From the NCBI RefSeq assembly GCF_023544665.1, contig NZ_JAMJFL010000001.1, positions 1 to 64,000 of the forward strand: a DNA stretch of 64,000 nt, written 5' to 3'. Source of the DNA: Streptomyces sp. YS415. Its GTDB lineage: Bacteria; Actinomycetota; Actinomycetes; Streptomycetales; Streptomycetaceae. Each line of letters starts with the position of its first letter. Within the stretch, counting starts at the first letter, position 1. A program made the position numbers and the translations under genes. Below the pieces are notes generated by a model. The model had not been told where the DNA came from and did not search any database. It saw nothing but the letters and a program-made list of their open reading frames with translations. Shown piece by piece: positions 7,819-15,132 of the stretch.

Positions 7819-9210
7819 GTGACCGCTGAGGCCAGTCGGACGGGTTCCCCCACGGAGCCCGCCGCGGACGGCGAGCGACCTCTCGACATCGCGCTTCTCA
7901 CCTATAAAGGGAACCCGTTCTGCGGCGGCCAGGGCGTCTACGTCCGCCACCTCTCCCGCGAACTGGCCCGCCTCGGCCACCGCGTCGAGGTCATCGGCGC
8001 CCAGCCCTACCCGGTCCTCGACGAGGGCGTCCCGCTCACCGAGCTGGCCAGTCTCGACCTGTACCGCCAGCCCGACCCCTTCCGCACGCCCGGGCGTGGC
8101 GAGTACCGCGACTGGATCGACGCGCTGGAAGTGGCCACGATGTGGACCGGCGGCTTCCCCGAGCCGCTGACCTTCTCGCTGCGCGCCCGCCGCCATCTGC
8201 GCGCCCGCCGCGGCGAGTTCGACGTCGTCCACGACAACCAGACGCTCGGCTACGGCCTGCTGTGCGACGTGGGCGCCCCTCTCGTCACCACCATCCACCA
8301 CCCCATCACCGTGGACCGGCAGTTGGAGCTGGACGCCGCCGAGGGCCGGCGCCGCCGGTACTCGGTGCGCCGCTGGTACGCCTTCACCCGGATGCAGAAG
8401 CGCGTCGCCCGCCGCCTGCCCTCGGTCCTCACCGTCTCCGGCACCTCCCGCGCCGAGATCGTCGACCACCTCGGGGTGCGCGAGGACCGCATCCACGTCG
8501 TGCACATCGGCGCCGACACCGACCTGTTCTCGCCGGATCCGTCCGTCCCCCAGGTCCCCGGCCGGATCGTGACCACCTCCAGCGCCGACGTCCCCCTCAA
8601 GGGGCTCGTCTTCCTCGTCGAGGCGCTCGCCAAGGTGCGCACCGAACACCCCGACGCCCACCTCGTCGTCGTCGGCAAGAAGCCCGCCGAGGGCCCGGTC
8701 GCGCAGGCGGTCGAGCGGTACGGCCTCGACGGCGCCGTCGAGTTCGTCAAGGGCATCTCGGACGCCGAACTGGTCGACCTGGTCCGCTCGGCGCAGGTCG
8801 CCTGCGTGCCGTCCCTGTACGAAGGCTTCTCCCTCCCGGCCGCCGAGGCCATGGCCACCGGCACGCCCCTGCTCGCGACAACCGGCGGGGCGATCCCGGA
8901 GGTGGCCGGCGCGGACGGCGAGACGTGTCTGGCGGTGCCGCCCGGCGACGCGGGCGCGCTGGCCACCGGGCTGAGCCGGCTCCTCGGGGACCCCGGACTG
9001 CGGGCGCGGCTCGGCCGGGCCGGACGTGAGCGCGTGCTGGCGCGGTTCACCTGGGCGCGAGCGGCGGAGGGCACGGTGGCGCACTACCGCGAGGCCATCG
9101 CCCGCTCCACGGCCACGGACGGCGGCGCACCCACGCCCCCGGCCGGGGCCGCCCCCCTGACCTCCGCGAGTAACACCGGCGTCTATCCCGAAAGCAGGGC
9201 CACGTGCTGA
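7819..9210 (+). CDS. Glycosyltransferase, GT4 family (GT-B fold)
   Basis: A 463-residue cytosolic or membrane-peripheral retaining glycosyltransferase that uses a nucleotide sugar. The N-terminal acceptor half begins LLTYKGNPFCGGQGVYVRHL, with the glycine-rich loop for the donor phosphate. The C-terminal half carries the GT4 E-x7-E signature in YEGFSLPAAEAMATGTPLLA (about residues 335-345). The start is a GTG at 7819 preceded by a GGGAGAAGGGG stretch. The stop overlaps the methyltransferase start by seven bases, and a third gene follows with another overlap, so the three products form one pathway. Mycobacteria carry neighbouring methyltransferase and glycosyltransferase genes beside the Rv0223c-type aldehyde dehydrogenase (recollection). 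The acceptor is not known. Confidence 0.88.
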   Translation: MTAEASRTGSPTEPAADGERPLDIALLTYKGNPFCGGQGVYVRHLSRELARLGHRVEVIGAQPYPVLDEGVPLTELASLDLYRQPDPFRTPGRGEYRDWIDALEVATMWTGGFPEPLTFSLRARRHLRARRGEFDVVHDNQTLGYGLLCDVGAPLVTTIHHPITVDRQLELDAAEGRRRRYSVRRWYAFTRMQKRVARRLPSVLTVSGTSRAEIVDHLGVREDRIHVVHIGADTDLFSPDPSVPQVPGRIVTTSSADVPLKGLVFLVEALAKVRTEHPDAHLVVVGKKPAEGPVAQAVERYGLDGAVEFVKGISDAELVDLVRSAQVACVPSLYEGFSLPAAEAMATGTPLLATTGGAIPEVAGADGETCLAVPPGDAGALATGLSRLLGDPGLRARLGRAGRERVLARFTWARAAEGTVAHYREAIARSTATDGGAPTPPAGAAPLTSASNTGVYPESRATC

Positions 9211-9938
9211 CCGTCGACTTCTCCCGGTTCCCGCTCGCCCCGGGCGACCGTGTCCTGGACCTCGGCTGTGGTGCCGGGCGGCACGCGTTCGAGTGCTACC
9301 GGCGCGGCGCCCAGGTCGTCGCGCTGGACCAGAACGGCGAGGAGATCCGCGAGGTCGCCAAGTGGTTCGCGGCGATGAAGGAGGCGGGCGAAGCACCCGA
9401 GGGCGCCACCGCCACGGCGATGGAGGGCGACGCGCTGGCCCTGCCGTTCCCCGACGAGTCCTTCGACGTCGTCATCATCTCCGAGGTCATGGAGCACATT
9501 CCGGACGACAAGGGCGTCCTCGCCGAGATGGTCCGGGTGCTCAAGCCCGGCGGCCGCATCGCCATCACCGTCCCGCGCTACGGCCCCGAGAAGGTCTGCT
9601 GGACGCTGTCCGACGCCTACCACGAGGTCGAGGGCGGCCACATCCGCATCTACAAGGCCGACGAACTCCTCGCCCGGATCCGCGAGGCGGGCCTGAAGCC
9701 GTACGGCACCCATCACGCGCACGCGCTGCACTCGCCGTACTGGTGGCTCAAGTGCGCGTTCGGCGTCGACAACGACAAGGCGCTGCCGGTGCGGGCGTAC
9801 CACAAGCTGCTGGTCTGGGACATCATGAAGAAGCCGCTGGCGACGCGGGTCGCCGAGCAGGCCCTCAACCCCCTCATCGGCAAGAGCTTCGTGGCCTACG
9901 CGACCAAGCCGCACCTGCCCCGGGTGGACGCCAAGTGA
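9204..9938 (+). CDS. Class I SAM-dependent methyltransferase
   Basis: A 244-residue methyltransferase with the Rossmann SAM-binding motif I VLDLGCGAGRHAFEC (about residues 15-29), acidic motif II (VVALDQN) and motif IV/post-I (FDVVIISEVMEHIPD), the pattern of the UbiE/Methyltransf_11 group. The GTG at 9204 lies within the last seven bases of the glycosyltransferase gene. The stop TGA is shared with the GTG start of the next gene (GTGA). Translational coupling on both sides implies a fixed stoichiometry with its neighbours. It probably methylates the sugar-bearing product or its lipid acceptor (inference). No signal peptide or membrane segment is present. Confidence 0.88.
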   Translation: MLTVDFSRFPLAPGDRVLDLGCGAGRHAFECYRRGAQVVALDQNGEEIREVAKWFAAMKEAGEAPEGATATAMEGDALALPFPDESFDVVIISEVMEHIPDDKGVLAEMVRVLKPGGRIAITVPRYGPEKVCWTLSDAYHEVEGGHIRIYKADELLARIREAGLKPYGTHHAHALHSPYWWLKCAFGVDNDKALPVRAYHKLLVWDIMKKPLATRVAEQALNPLIGKSFVAYATKPHLPRVDAK

Positions 9939-11005
9939 CCACTCCGCGGACAGAGCACCTCGTCCTGCCCGGGGTCCTCACCGCCGAGCAGGCCGCCGCG
10001 ACCGTCGCCGGACTGCTCGCCGTGCAGCGGGAGGACGGCGCCATACCGTGGTTCCGGGGACACCATCTCGACCCCTGGGACCACGTCGAGGCGGCCATGG
10101 GCCTGGACGCCGCAGGCGAGCACGAGGCCGCCGAGCGCGCCTACGAGTGGCTCGCGCGGCACCAGAACGAGGACGGCTCCTGGTACGCGGCCTACCAGGA
10201 CGGCGCCTTCGACGACGTCACCGACCGCGGACGCGAGACCAACTTCGTCGCCTACATAGCGGTCGGCGTCTGGCACCACCACCTCTCCACCGGCGACGAC
10301 GCCTTCCTGGACCGCATGTGGCCGACCGTGTACGCGGCGATCGAGTTCGTCCTGCGGCTGCAGCAGCCGGGCGGGCAGATCGGCTGGCGGCGGGACGACG
10401 ACGGCACGGCGACCGAGGACGCGCTGCTGACCGGCTCGTCCTCCGTCCACCATGCGCTGCGCTGCGCGCTCGCCATCGCCGAGCAGCGCGAAGAGCCCCA
10501 ACCGGACTGGGAGTTGGCGGCGGGCGCCTTGCGGCATGCGATCCGGCGGCACCCCGAGCGGTTCCTGGACAAGGACCGCTACTCGATGGACTGGTACTAC
10601 CCGGTGCTGGGCGGTGCGCTCACCGGCGTGGAGGCCAAGGCCCGCATCGAGGAGTCCTGGGACCGCTTCGTCGTCCCCGGGCTCGGCGTGCGGTGCGTGG
10701 ACCCCAACCCCTGGGTGACGGGTGGTGAATCGGCCGAACTCGCCCTGGCCCTGTGGGCGATGGGCGAGTCCGACCGGGCGCTGGAGATCCTCCAGTGGAT
10801 CCAGCACCTGAGGGACGAACGGACCGGCCTGTACTGGACGGGCTACGTCTTCGACGACGCGGCGATCTGGCCGAGGGAACTGACGACCTGGACGGCGGGC
10901 TCACTGCTGCTCGCCGTCGCGGCCCTGGGCGGCCATGAGGCCACCTGCCGGGTCTTCGGCGGCGAGCAACTGCCCACCGGCCTGGACCCGGACTGCTGCG
11001 GCTGA
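9935..11005 (+). CDS. Prenyltransferase/squalene-oxidase-repeat-like (alpha/alpha)6-barrel protein
   Basis: A 356-residue cytosolic protein rich in helical repeats: LLAVQREDGAIPWF, WLARHQNEDGSWYAAY, FVLRLQQPGGQIGWR and ILQWIQHLRDERTGLYW. Each block carries the Q--(D/E)G-W pattern of terpene-cyclase/prenyltransferase and six-hairpin glycosidase barrels. Asp and Glu residues in the central cavity region (WDHVEAAMGLDAAG, MDWYYPVLGGAL) are compatible with hydrolase or transferase activity, but no definite catalytic motif could be assigned. Automated annotation usually calls this family a prenyltransferase. The GTG start overlaps the methyltransferase stop. The stop lies inside the first copy of a 26-bp duplication shared with the next, converging gene. 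Confidence 0.72.
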   Translation: MTTPRTEHLVLPGVLTAEQAAATVAGLLAVQREDGAIPWFRGHHLDPWDHVEAAMGLDAAGEHEAAERAYEWLARHQNEDGSWYAAYQDGAFDDVTDRGRETNFVAYIAVGVWHHHLSTGDDAFLDRMWPTVYAAIEFVLRLQQPGGQIGWRRDDDGTATEDALLTGSSSVHHALRCALAIAEQREEPQPDWELAAGALRHAIRRHPERFLDKDRYSMDWYYPVLGGALTGVEAKARIEESWDRFVVPGLGVRCVDPNPWVTGGESAELALALWAMGESDRALEILQWIQHLRDERTGLYWTGYVFDDAAIWPRELTTWTAGSLLLAVAALGGHEATCRVFGGEQLPTGLDPDCCG

Positions 11006-11052
11006 CTCAGTGGCGGTGTGCGCGGTCTGCTGCGGCTGACTCAGTGGCGGTG
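10993..11052. repeat. 26-bp direct duplication spanning two convergent stop codons
   Basis: The same 26 bases (beginning CTGCTGCGGCTGACTCAG) occur at 10993-11018 and 11027-11052. The first copy supplies the stop of the plus-strand barrel gene and the second supplies the stop of the minus-strand small membrane-protein gene. Confidence 0.9.
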
Positions 11053-11334
11053 GACGCGGTTCGCGATGGCGTGCCCGATGAACAGGTACACCACGGCGGC
11101 GAGTCCGTACCCCGCCACGACCCGGGCCCATGCCTCGTCGAAGGTGAACAGGTCGTGGGACCAGCCGGCGAGCCAGCGGGCCGCGTCATGGATGAACTGC
11201 ACGAAGTCGTTCGTGCGGTTCGCGTCCAGCAGGTACATCAGGATCCACAGGCCCAGTATGAGCGCCATGATGTCGGCGACGATCGCGATGACCCTGCCCG
11301 CCGAGCTCGCACCGTTGCTATATCGAGGGGACAT
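11041..11334 (-). CDS. Small two-helix membrane protein, function unknown
   Basis: A 97-residue protein with two hydrophobic helices (about residues 13-36 and 70-90) joined by an amphipathic loop (FVQFIHDAARWLAGWSHDLF). Its composition and the ATG start are convincing, and similar short membrane proteins are widespread in Streptomyces, but I assign no function. It converges on the glycosyltransferase-methyltransferase-barrel operon. Its last codons are encoded in the second copy of a 26-bp duplication, so its C-terminus (VHRH) may be a recent product of that event. It is transcribed alone; the LLM oxidoreductase upstream ends 40 bases before its start and may share its transcript. Confidence 0.7.
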   Translation of the reverse strand: MSPRYSNGASSAGRVIAIVADIMALILGLWILMYLLDANRTNDFVQFIHDAARWLAGWSHDLFTFDEAWARVVAGYGLAAVVYLFIGHAIANRVHRH

Positions 11335-11374
11335 GCCCGACGGGTTGCCGCTGAACCGCCGACGAAACCCCGGC

Positions 11375-12382
11375 TCAGCGGTTCAGCTCGGCGAGCACCC
11401 GTAGCGACCGCGCGTCCGGCGCCAGCGCCAGCAGGTCCGTCACCGGGCCCTTGCGCCACAACTCCAGCCGCTCGGCGATGCGTTCACGCGGGCCGACCAG
11501 GGAGATCTCGTCGGCGAAGGCGTCGGGGACGGCGAGGACCGCCTCTTGGCGGCGTCCTTCGAGGAACAGCCGCTGGATGCGGCGGGCTTGCTCCTCGTAC
11601 CCCATGCGGGCCATGAGGTCGGCGTGGAAGTTGCGGGCCGCGTGGCCCATGCCGCCGATGTAGAAGCCGAGCATCGTCTTCACCGGCAACAGGCCCTCGG
11701 CCACGTCGTCGCAGACGCGGACCTGCGCCATCGGCGCGACCACGAAGCCGTCGGGAAGGCTCTCGGGGAGGGCGTACGCCTCGGGGCGGGCCGGGGACCA
11801 GTACAGCGGGAGCCAGCCGTCGGCGATCCGCGTGGTCTGGGCGACGTTCTTCGGACCCTCGGCGCCCAGGAGGACCGGGAGGCCGGGGCGGAGGGGATGG
11901 GTGATGGGCTTGAGGGGCTTGCCGAGGCCGGTGGCGTCGGCGCCGCGGTAGGGGAGGGGATGGAAGCGGCCGTCGAGCGTGACGGGGGCTTCCCGCCTGA
12001 GCACCTGCCGTACGACATCGACGTACTCCCGGGTCGCGGTGAGCGGCGACTTCGGGAACGGGCGGCCGTACCAGCCCTCCACCACCTGCGGCCCGGACAG
12101 CCCGAGGCCGAGCATCATGCGGCCGCCGGAGAGATGGTCCAGGGTGAGGGCGTGCATCGCGGTCGTGGTCGGCGACCGGGCCGCCATCTGGGCAACCGCC
12201 GTGCCCAGCTTGATCCTTGACGTCTGCGCGGCGATCCAGGTCAGCGGGGTGAAGGCGTCGGAGCCCCAGCTCTCCGCCGTCCACACCGAGTCGTAGCCGA
12301 GCCGCTCGGCCTCCCGGGCCAGCGGCACATGATCGGGGGAGGGGCCGCGCCCCCAGTAACCGAGCGCGAGACCGAGCCGCAT
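11375..12382 (-). CDS. LLM-class F420-dependent oxidoreductase
   Basis: A 335-residue luciferase-like TIM-barrel oxidoreductase, probably using coenzyme F420, in the cytosol. Family features are MRLGLALGYWG at the N-terminus, YDSVWTAESWGSDAFTPLTWIAAQTSRIKLGTAV (first strands and the cofactor-binding region), LDHLSGGRMMLGLGLSGPQVVEGWYG, and a C-terminal GPRERIAERLELWRKGPVTDLL helix. GGAGG shortly before the ATG at 12380-12382 fixes the start; the longer in-frame extension is not supported. Streptomyces hold many paralogues acting on diverse secondary metabolites and xenobiotics, so the substrate is open. The gene is flanked upstream by a strong hairpin and seems to have its own promoter. Confidence 0.88.
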   Translation of the reverse strand: MRLGLALGYWGRGPSPDHVPLAREAERLGYDSVWTAESWGSDAFTPLTWIAAQTSRIKLGTAVAQMAARSPTTTAMHALTLDHLSGGRMMLGLGLSGPQVVEGWYGRPFPKSPLTATREYVDVVRQVLRREAPVTLDGRFHPLPYRGADATGLGKPLKPITHPLRPGLPVLLGAEGPKNVAQTTRIADGWLPLYWSPARPEAYALPESLPDGFVVAPMAQVRVCDDVAEGLLPVKTMLGFYIGGMGHAARNFHADLMARMGYEEQARRIQRLFLEGRRQEAVLAVPDAFADEISLVGPRERIAERLELWRKGPVTDLLALAPDARSLRVLAELNR

Positions 12383-12435
12383 ACCTGCCTCCTGACGGTG
12401 CGTCAGCCGGAGATCCGGAGGGCGACTGTACGACA

Positions 12436-12467
12436 ACGGCCCCCCGCCTGGAAGGGCGAGGGGCCGT
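12436..12467 (-). terminator. Intrinsic-terminator-like hairpin
   Basis: ACGGCCCC (12436-12443) pairs perfectly with GGGGCCGT (12460-12467). It lies immediately downstream of the DUF5336-like gene on the minus strand and before the LLM gene. No U tract follows, as is usual in Streptomyces. Confidence 0.65.
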
Positions 12468-12481
12468 GGCGTCGAGCGGTG

Positions 12482-13303
12482 TCAGCCGCGCTGGATGCCG
12501 CTGGTGTCCTGGAGGACACCGCGACGACCGTCCTGCGTCTGCGCGATCAGGCTCGGGCCGCGCTGCTCCACGGCCAGGTACCAGGTACCGGGCGCCAGTT
12601 CGGCGATCGGCGTCGGCGAACCGTCCTCCGCGAACAGCGGGCGCGGCACCGGCACGGCGAACCAGAACGGGGAGAAGTCCCCGCCGGGCTGCGGCGCGGG
12701 CGCCTGCGGCTGCTGCCCCGGCTGCGGCTGGCCGCCGAACGGCTGCGCACCCTGCGGCTGACCGCCGTAGGGCTGGCCGGGCTGCGGCTGAGGCCCCGGC
12801 TGCCCCGGCTGGGGAGCGCCCGGGTAGCCGTAACCACCCTGCGGCTGACCGCCGTACGGCTGCGGGGCCGCGGGGCGGGAGGCCGGCATGAGGGGGGCCT
12901 GGAGGGCGGGCATGAGCGGGGAGGCGACGGCGGCACCGGCCAGCAGGAGGGCGGCGATGAAACCGAGGATGAGACCGGCACCGGCCGAGACGTTGTCCGG
13001 GACGTCCACGATCGTCCAGAACAGGACCCAGGTGGCGAAGATGGTGAACGCCGTGCCGAGCACACCGAGGTCCAGACCGGCCACCTTGCGCGGAGCCGGC
13101 AGCAGGCGGTTGACGACGATCAGCGCGGCACCGATGACTCCGCCCAGATAGACACCCATGCCGGTGTACAGGTTTTCCCAGGCGTTCGGGATGTCAGCAT
13201 CGAAGCCGTCGATGGAGTACATCTCGAGGAACGACGCGACGAAGAGCAACACCGCTGCTCCGATCACCACGCCGTCGCCTCGAGTGAGGGAGCGGATATT
13301 CAC
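12482..13303 (-). CDS. Four-helix membrane protein with Pro/Gln/Gly-rich tail, DUF5336-like
   Basis: A 273-residue protein. The first 135 residues hold four membrane helices (about 13-30, 47-66, 77-98 and 105-128). These are followed by a disordered segment (about 135-205) of repeated PYGGQPQG, PQPGQP and QPFGGQPQ units, then a compact C-terminal part (FSPFWFAVPVPRPLF...). This layout resembles the mycobacterial 34-kDa antigen family (DUF5336); the assignment is by architecture only. The GTG start at 13301-13303 has AAGGA upstream. Proline-rich tails of this sort often act as interaction platforms at the cell pole or wall, but no partner is evident here. A terminator hairpin follows. Confidence 0.7.
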   Translation of the reverse strand: MNIRSLTRGDGVVIGAAVLLFVASFLEMYSIDGFDADIPNAWENLYTGMGVYLGGVIGAALIVVNRLLPAPRKVAGLDLGVLGTAFTIFATWVLFWTIVDVPDNVSAGAGLILGFIAALLLAGAAVASPLMPALQAPLMPASRPAAPQPYGGQPQGGYGYPGAPQPGQPGPQPQPGQPYGGQPQGAQPFGGQPQPGQQPQAPAPQPGGDFSPFWFAVPVPRPLFAEDGSPTPIAELAPGTWYLAVEQRGPSLIAQTQDGRRGVLQDTSGIQRG

Positions 13304-13424
13304 TTCAGGTCCTTCGTAGGTCGTCTCGTCATCGGTAGAGGCGTCGCGGGGGTGGCCCCTTATCGTACGGACGACCCTATCGTCCGAACGATCAGGCTGT
13401 CCGCCGGGATCAGCGCGCTGTTCA

Positions 13425-14357
13425 CTACCCGCGCAGGAAGCTCACGATTCCCTCGGAGATCCCTTGCGCCGCTTTCTGCCGCCACGCACCGCTGGTCAGC
13501 TGTGCCGCGTCCTTGGTATCGCGCATGTTGCCGCACTCGATGAACACCTTGGGAACCGTTGACAGATTGAGACCGCCGAGATCCTTACGCGTGACGATCC
13601 CGGTGCCGTCGCCGACGTAGTTGGAGGGCGTGCTGCCGGTGGCGCGGACGAACCTGCCCGCGATGCGTTCGCCGAGATCGCGGGAGGCGCCGACGATCGG
13701 GCGGGTGTCCGCGGCACCGGAGTTCACCGCGCCGGGGAGGATGACGTGGAAGCCGCGGTTGCCCGAACCGGAGCCGTCGGCGTGCACGGAGACCACCGCG
13801 TCGGCCTCGGCCTGGTTGCCGATGCGCGCCCGCTCGTCGATGCACGGGCCGTACGAACGGTCGCCGTCCTGGGTCAGTTTCACCGTCGCGCCCTGCTTCT
13901 CCAGCAGGGTGCGCATGCGGTGGGCGACGTCCAGGGTGAACTCGGCCTCGGTGTAACCGGAGTTGGTGGCCGTGCCGGTGGTGTCGCACTCCTTGTAGCC
14001 GGTGCCGATGTTCACCTTGGCGTTGATCTCGGCGGTGTGCCGGAAGTTGGCCGGGTTGTGGCCGGGGTCGATGACGACGACCTTGCCCTTGAGAGCACCG
14101 GGGGAGCCGGGGGCAGCGGGAGCGGAGGTCGCGGGTTCCGTGGGGCTGGGCCCCGGTTCCTTGGCGTCGCCGGTGGCCGACGGCGTGCGTACCGCCGCCG
14201 ACTCCGGGCCGCCGCGGCCGTCGTCGGTCGCGCTGCCGAGTCCCTCGTACACCACCCAGCCGAGCAGCGCGCCCGGCACGAGCGCGGCGAGGGCCACGGT
14301 CAGGGGGCGGCGCCGGGGGCGGCGGGGCGGTTCGAATTCAGGGCCTGCGTACGACAC
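13425..14357 (-). CDS. N-acetylmuramoyl-L-alanine amidase (Amidase_3), membrane-anchored
   Basis: Cleaves the amide bond between MurNAc and the stem peptide of peptidoglycan. The 310-residue protein has a cytoplasmic Arg-rich start ([11 protein letters not shown]), one transmembrane or signal-anchor helix (about residues 18-38), a Pro/Thr/Ser-rich linker to about residue 88, and a zinc amidase domain. Likely zinc ligands are His100 in VIDPGHN, Glu137 or Glu139 in SGYTEAEF and His192 in SVHADG; the catalytic Glu is in VFIECGNM near the C-terminus. Paired cysteines (KECD, GPCID) may form a disulfide outside the cell. The GTG at 14355-14357 was chosen because the longer frame upstream is non-coding in character. 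The methyltransferase gene ends 22 bases upstream, so they may be co-transcribed. Confidence 0.88.
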   Translation of the reverse strand: MSYAGPEFEPPRRPRRRPLTVALAALVPGALLGWVVYEGLGSATDDGRGGPESAAVRTPSATGDAKEPGPSPTEPATSAPAAPGSPGALKGKVVVIDPGHNPANFRHTAEINAKVNIGTGYKECDTTGTATNSGYTEAEFTLDVAHRMRTLLEKQGATVKLTQDGDRSYGPCIDERARIGNQAEADAVVSVHADGSGSGNRGFHVILPGAVNSGAADTRPIVGASRDLGERIAGRFVRATGSTPSNYVGDGTGIVTRKDLGGLNLSTVPKVFIECGNMRDTKDAAQLTSGAWRQKAAQGISEGIVSFLRG

Positions 14358-14379
14358 GTCTGCGACTCTAACCTCGGCC

Positions 14380-15030
14380 TCAGATCCCCGCCCCGGTTCG
14401 CCGCAGCACGCGCAGCGAGTCCGTGACGGAGATCTCCGTGAACGCGCTCGACTCCAGCGCCCGCAGATAGACGCGGTACGGGGCCTGGCCGGTGAACTCG
14501 TCCGCCGGGTCCGGGAAGACGTCGTGGATGGCGAGCAGGCCGCCTTCGGCCACATGGGGGGCCCAGCCCTCGTAGTCCGCGGTGGCGTGCTCGTCGGTGT
14601 GGCCGCCGTCGATGAAGACCAGGCCGAGCGGGCTGCCCCAGACCCGGGCCACCTGCGGGGAACGCCCGACCAGGGCGATCACGTGCTCCTCCAGTCCCGC
14701 CCGGTGCAGCGTGCGCCGGAAGGTGGGCAGCGTGTCCATCAGGCCGATCTCGGGGTCGACCGTCTCCGGGTCGTGGTACTCCCAGCCCGGCTGCTGCTCC
14801 TCGCTGCCGCGGTGGTGGTCGACCGTGAGGGCGCTCACCCCGGCCGCGCGGGCCGCGTCGGCGAGCAGCACGGTGGAGCGCCCGCAGTAGGTGCCGACCT
14901 CGAGGAGCGGAAGCCCGAGCCGACCGGCCTCCACGGCCGCCGCATAGAGCGCCAGCCCCTCACCCACCGGCATGAACCCCTTCGTCGCCTCGAATGCGGC
15001 AAGGATTTCGGGCGCGGGTGCCGGGGCCAT
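14380..15030 (-). CDS. Class I SAM-dependent methyltransferase
   Basis: A 216-residue cytosolic methyltransferase (225 if it begins at the ATG at 15057). The SAM-binding motif is LLEVGTYCGRSTVLLADAA, followed by ALTVDHHRGSEEQQ and a metal-site-like FIDGGHTDEHATADYEGW, which resembles the cephalosporin-hydroxylase/TylF and O-methyltransferase (Methyltransf_24) group. Active-site Asp residues in FIDGGH and AIHDVFPDP suggest a metal-dependent O-methyltransferase. The start at 15028-15030 is preferred because AAGGCGG precedes it. It lies 22 bases upstream of the amidase gene on the same strand. The substrate is unknown. Confidence 0.82.
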   Translation of the reverse strand: MAPAPAPEILAAFEATKGFMPVGEGLALYAAAVEAGRLGLPLLEVGTYCGRSTVLLADAARAAGVSALTVDHHRGSEEQQPGWEYHDPETVDPEIGLMDTLPTFRRTLHRAGLEEHVIALVGRSPQVARVWGSPLGLVFIDGGHTDEHATADYEGWAPHVAEGGLLAIHDVFPDPADEFTGQAPYRVYLRALESSAFTEISVTDSLRVLRRTGAGI

Positions 15031-15132
15031 GGGGCCGCCTTTCGGTCGTACGGGCATCTGAGCGCCCCATGCTGCCGTATGCGCAGGTCGGGTGGTGAGC
15101 GGGGGGCGGGGGCAGGGCGGGGGCGCTGCGGA

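Noticed and set aside
7762..9396. Long antisense open frame (544 codons) opposite the glycosyltransferase
   Set aside because: It is the high-GC shadow of the GT4 gene, with low-complexity Gly/Ala/Arg composition and no motif.
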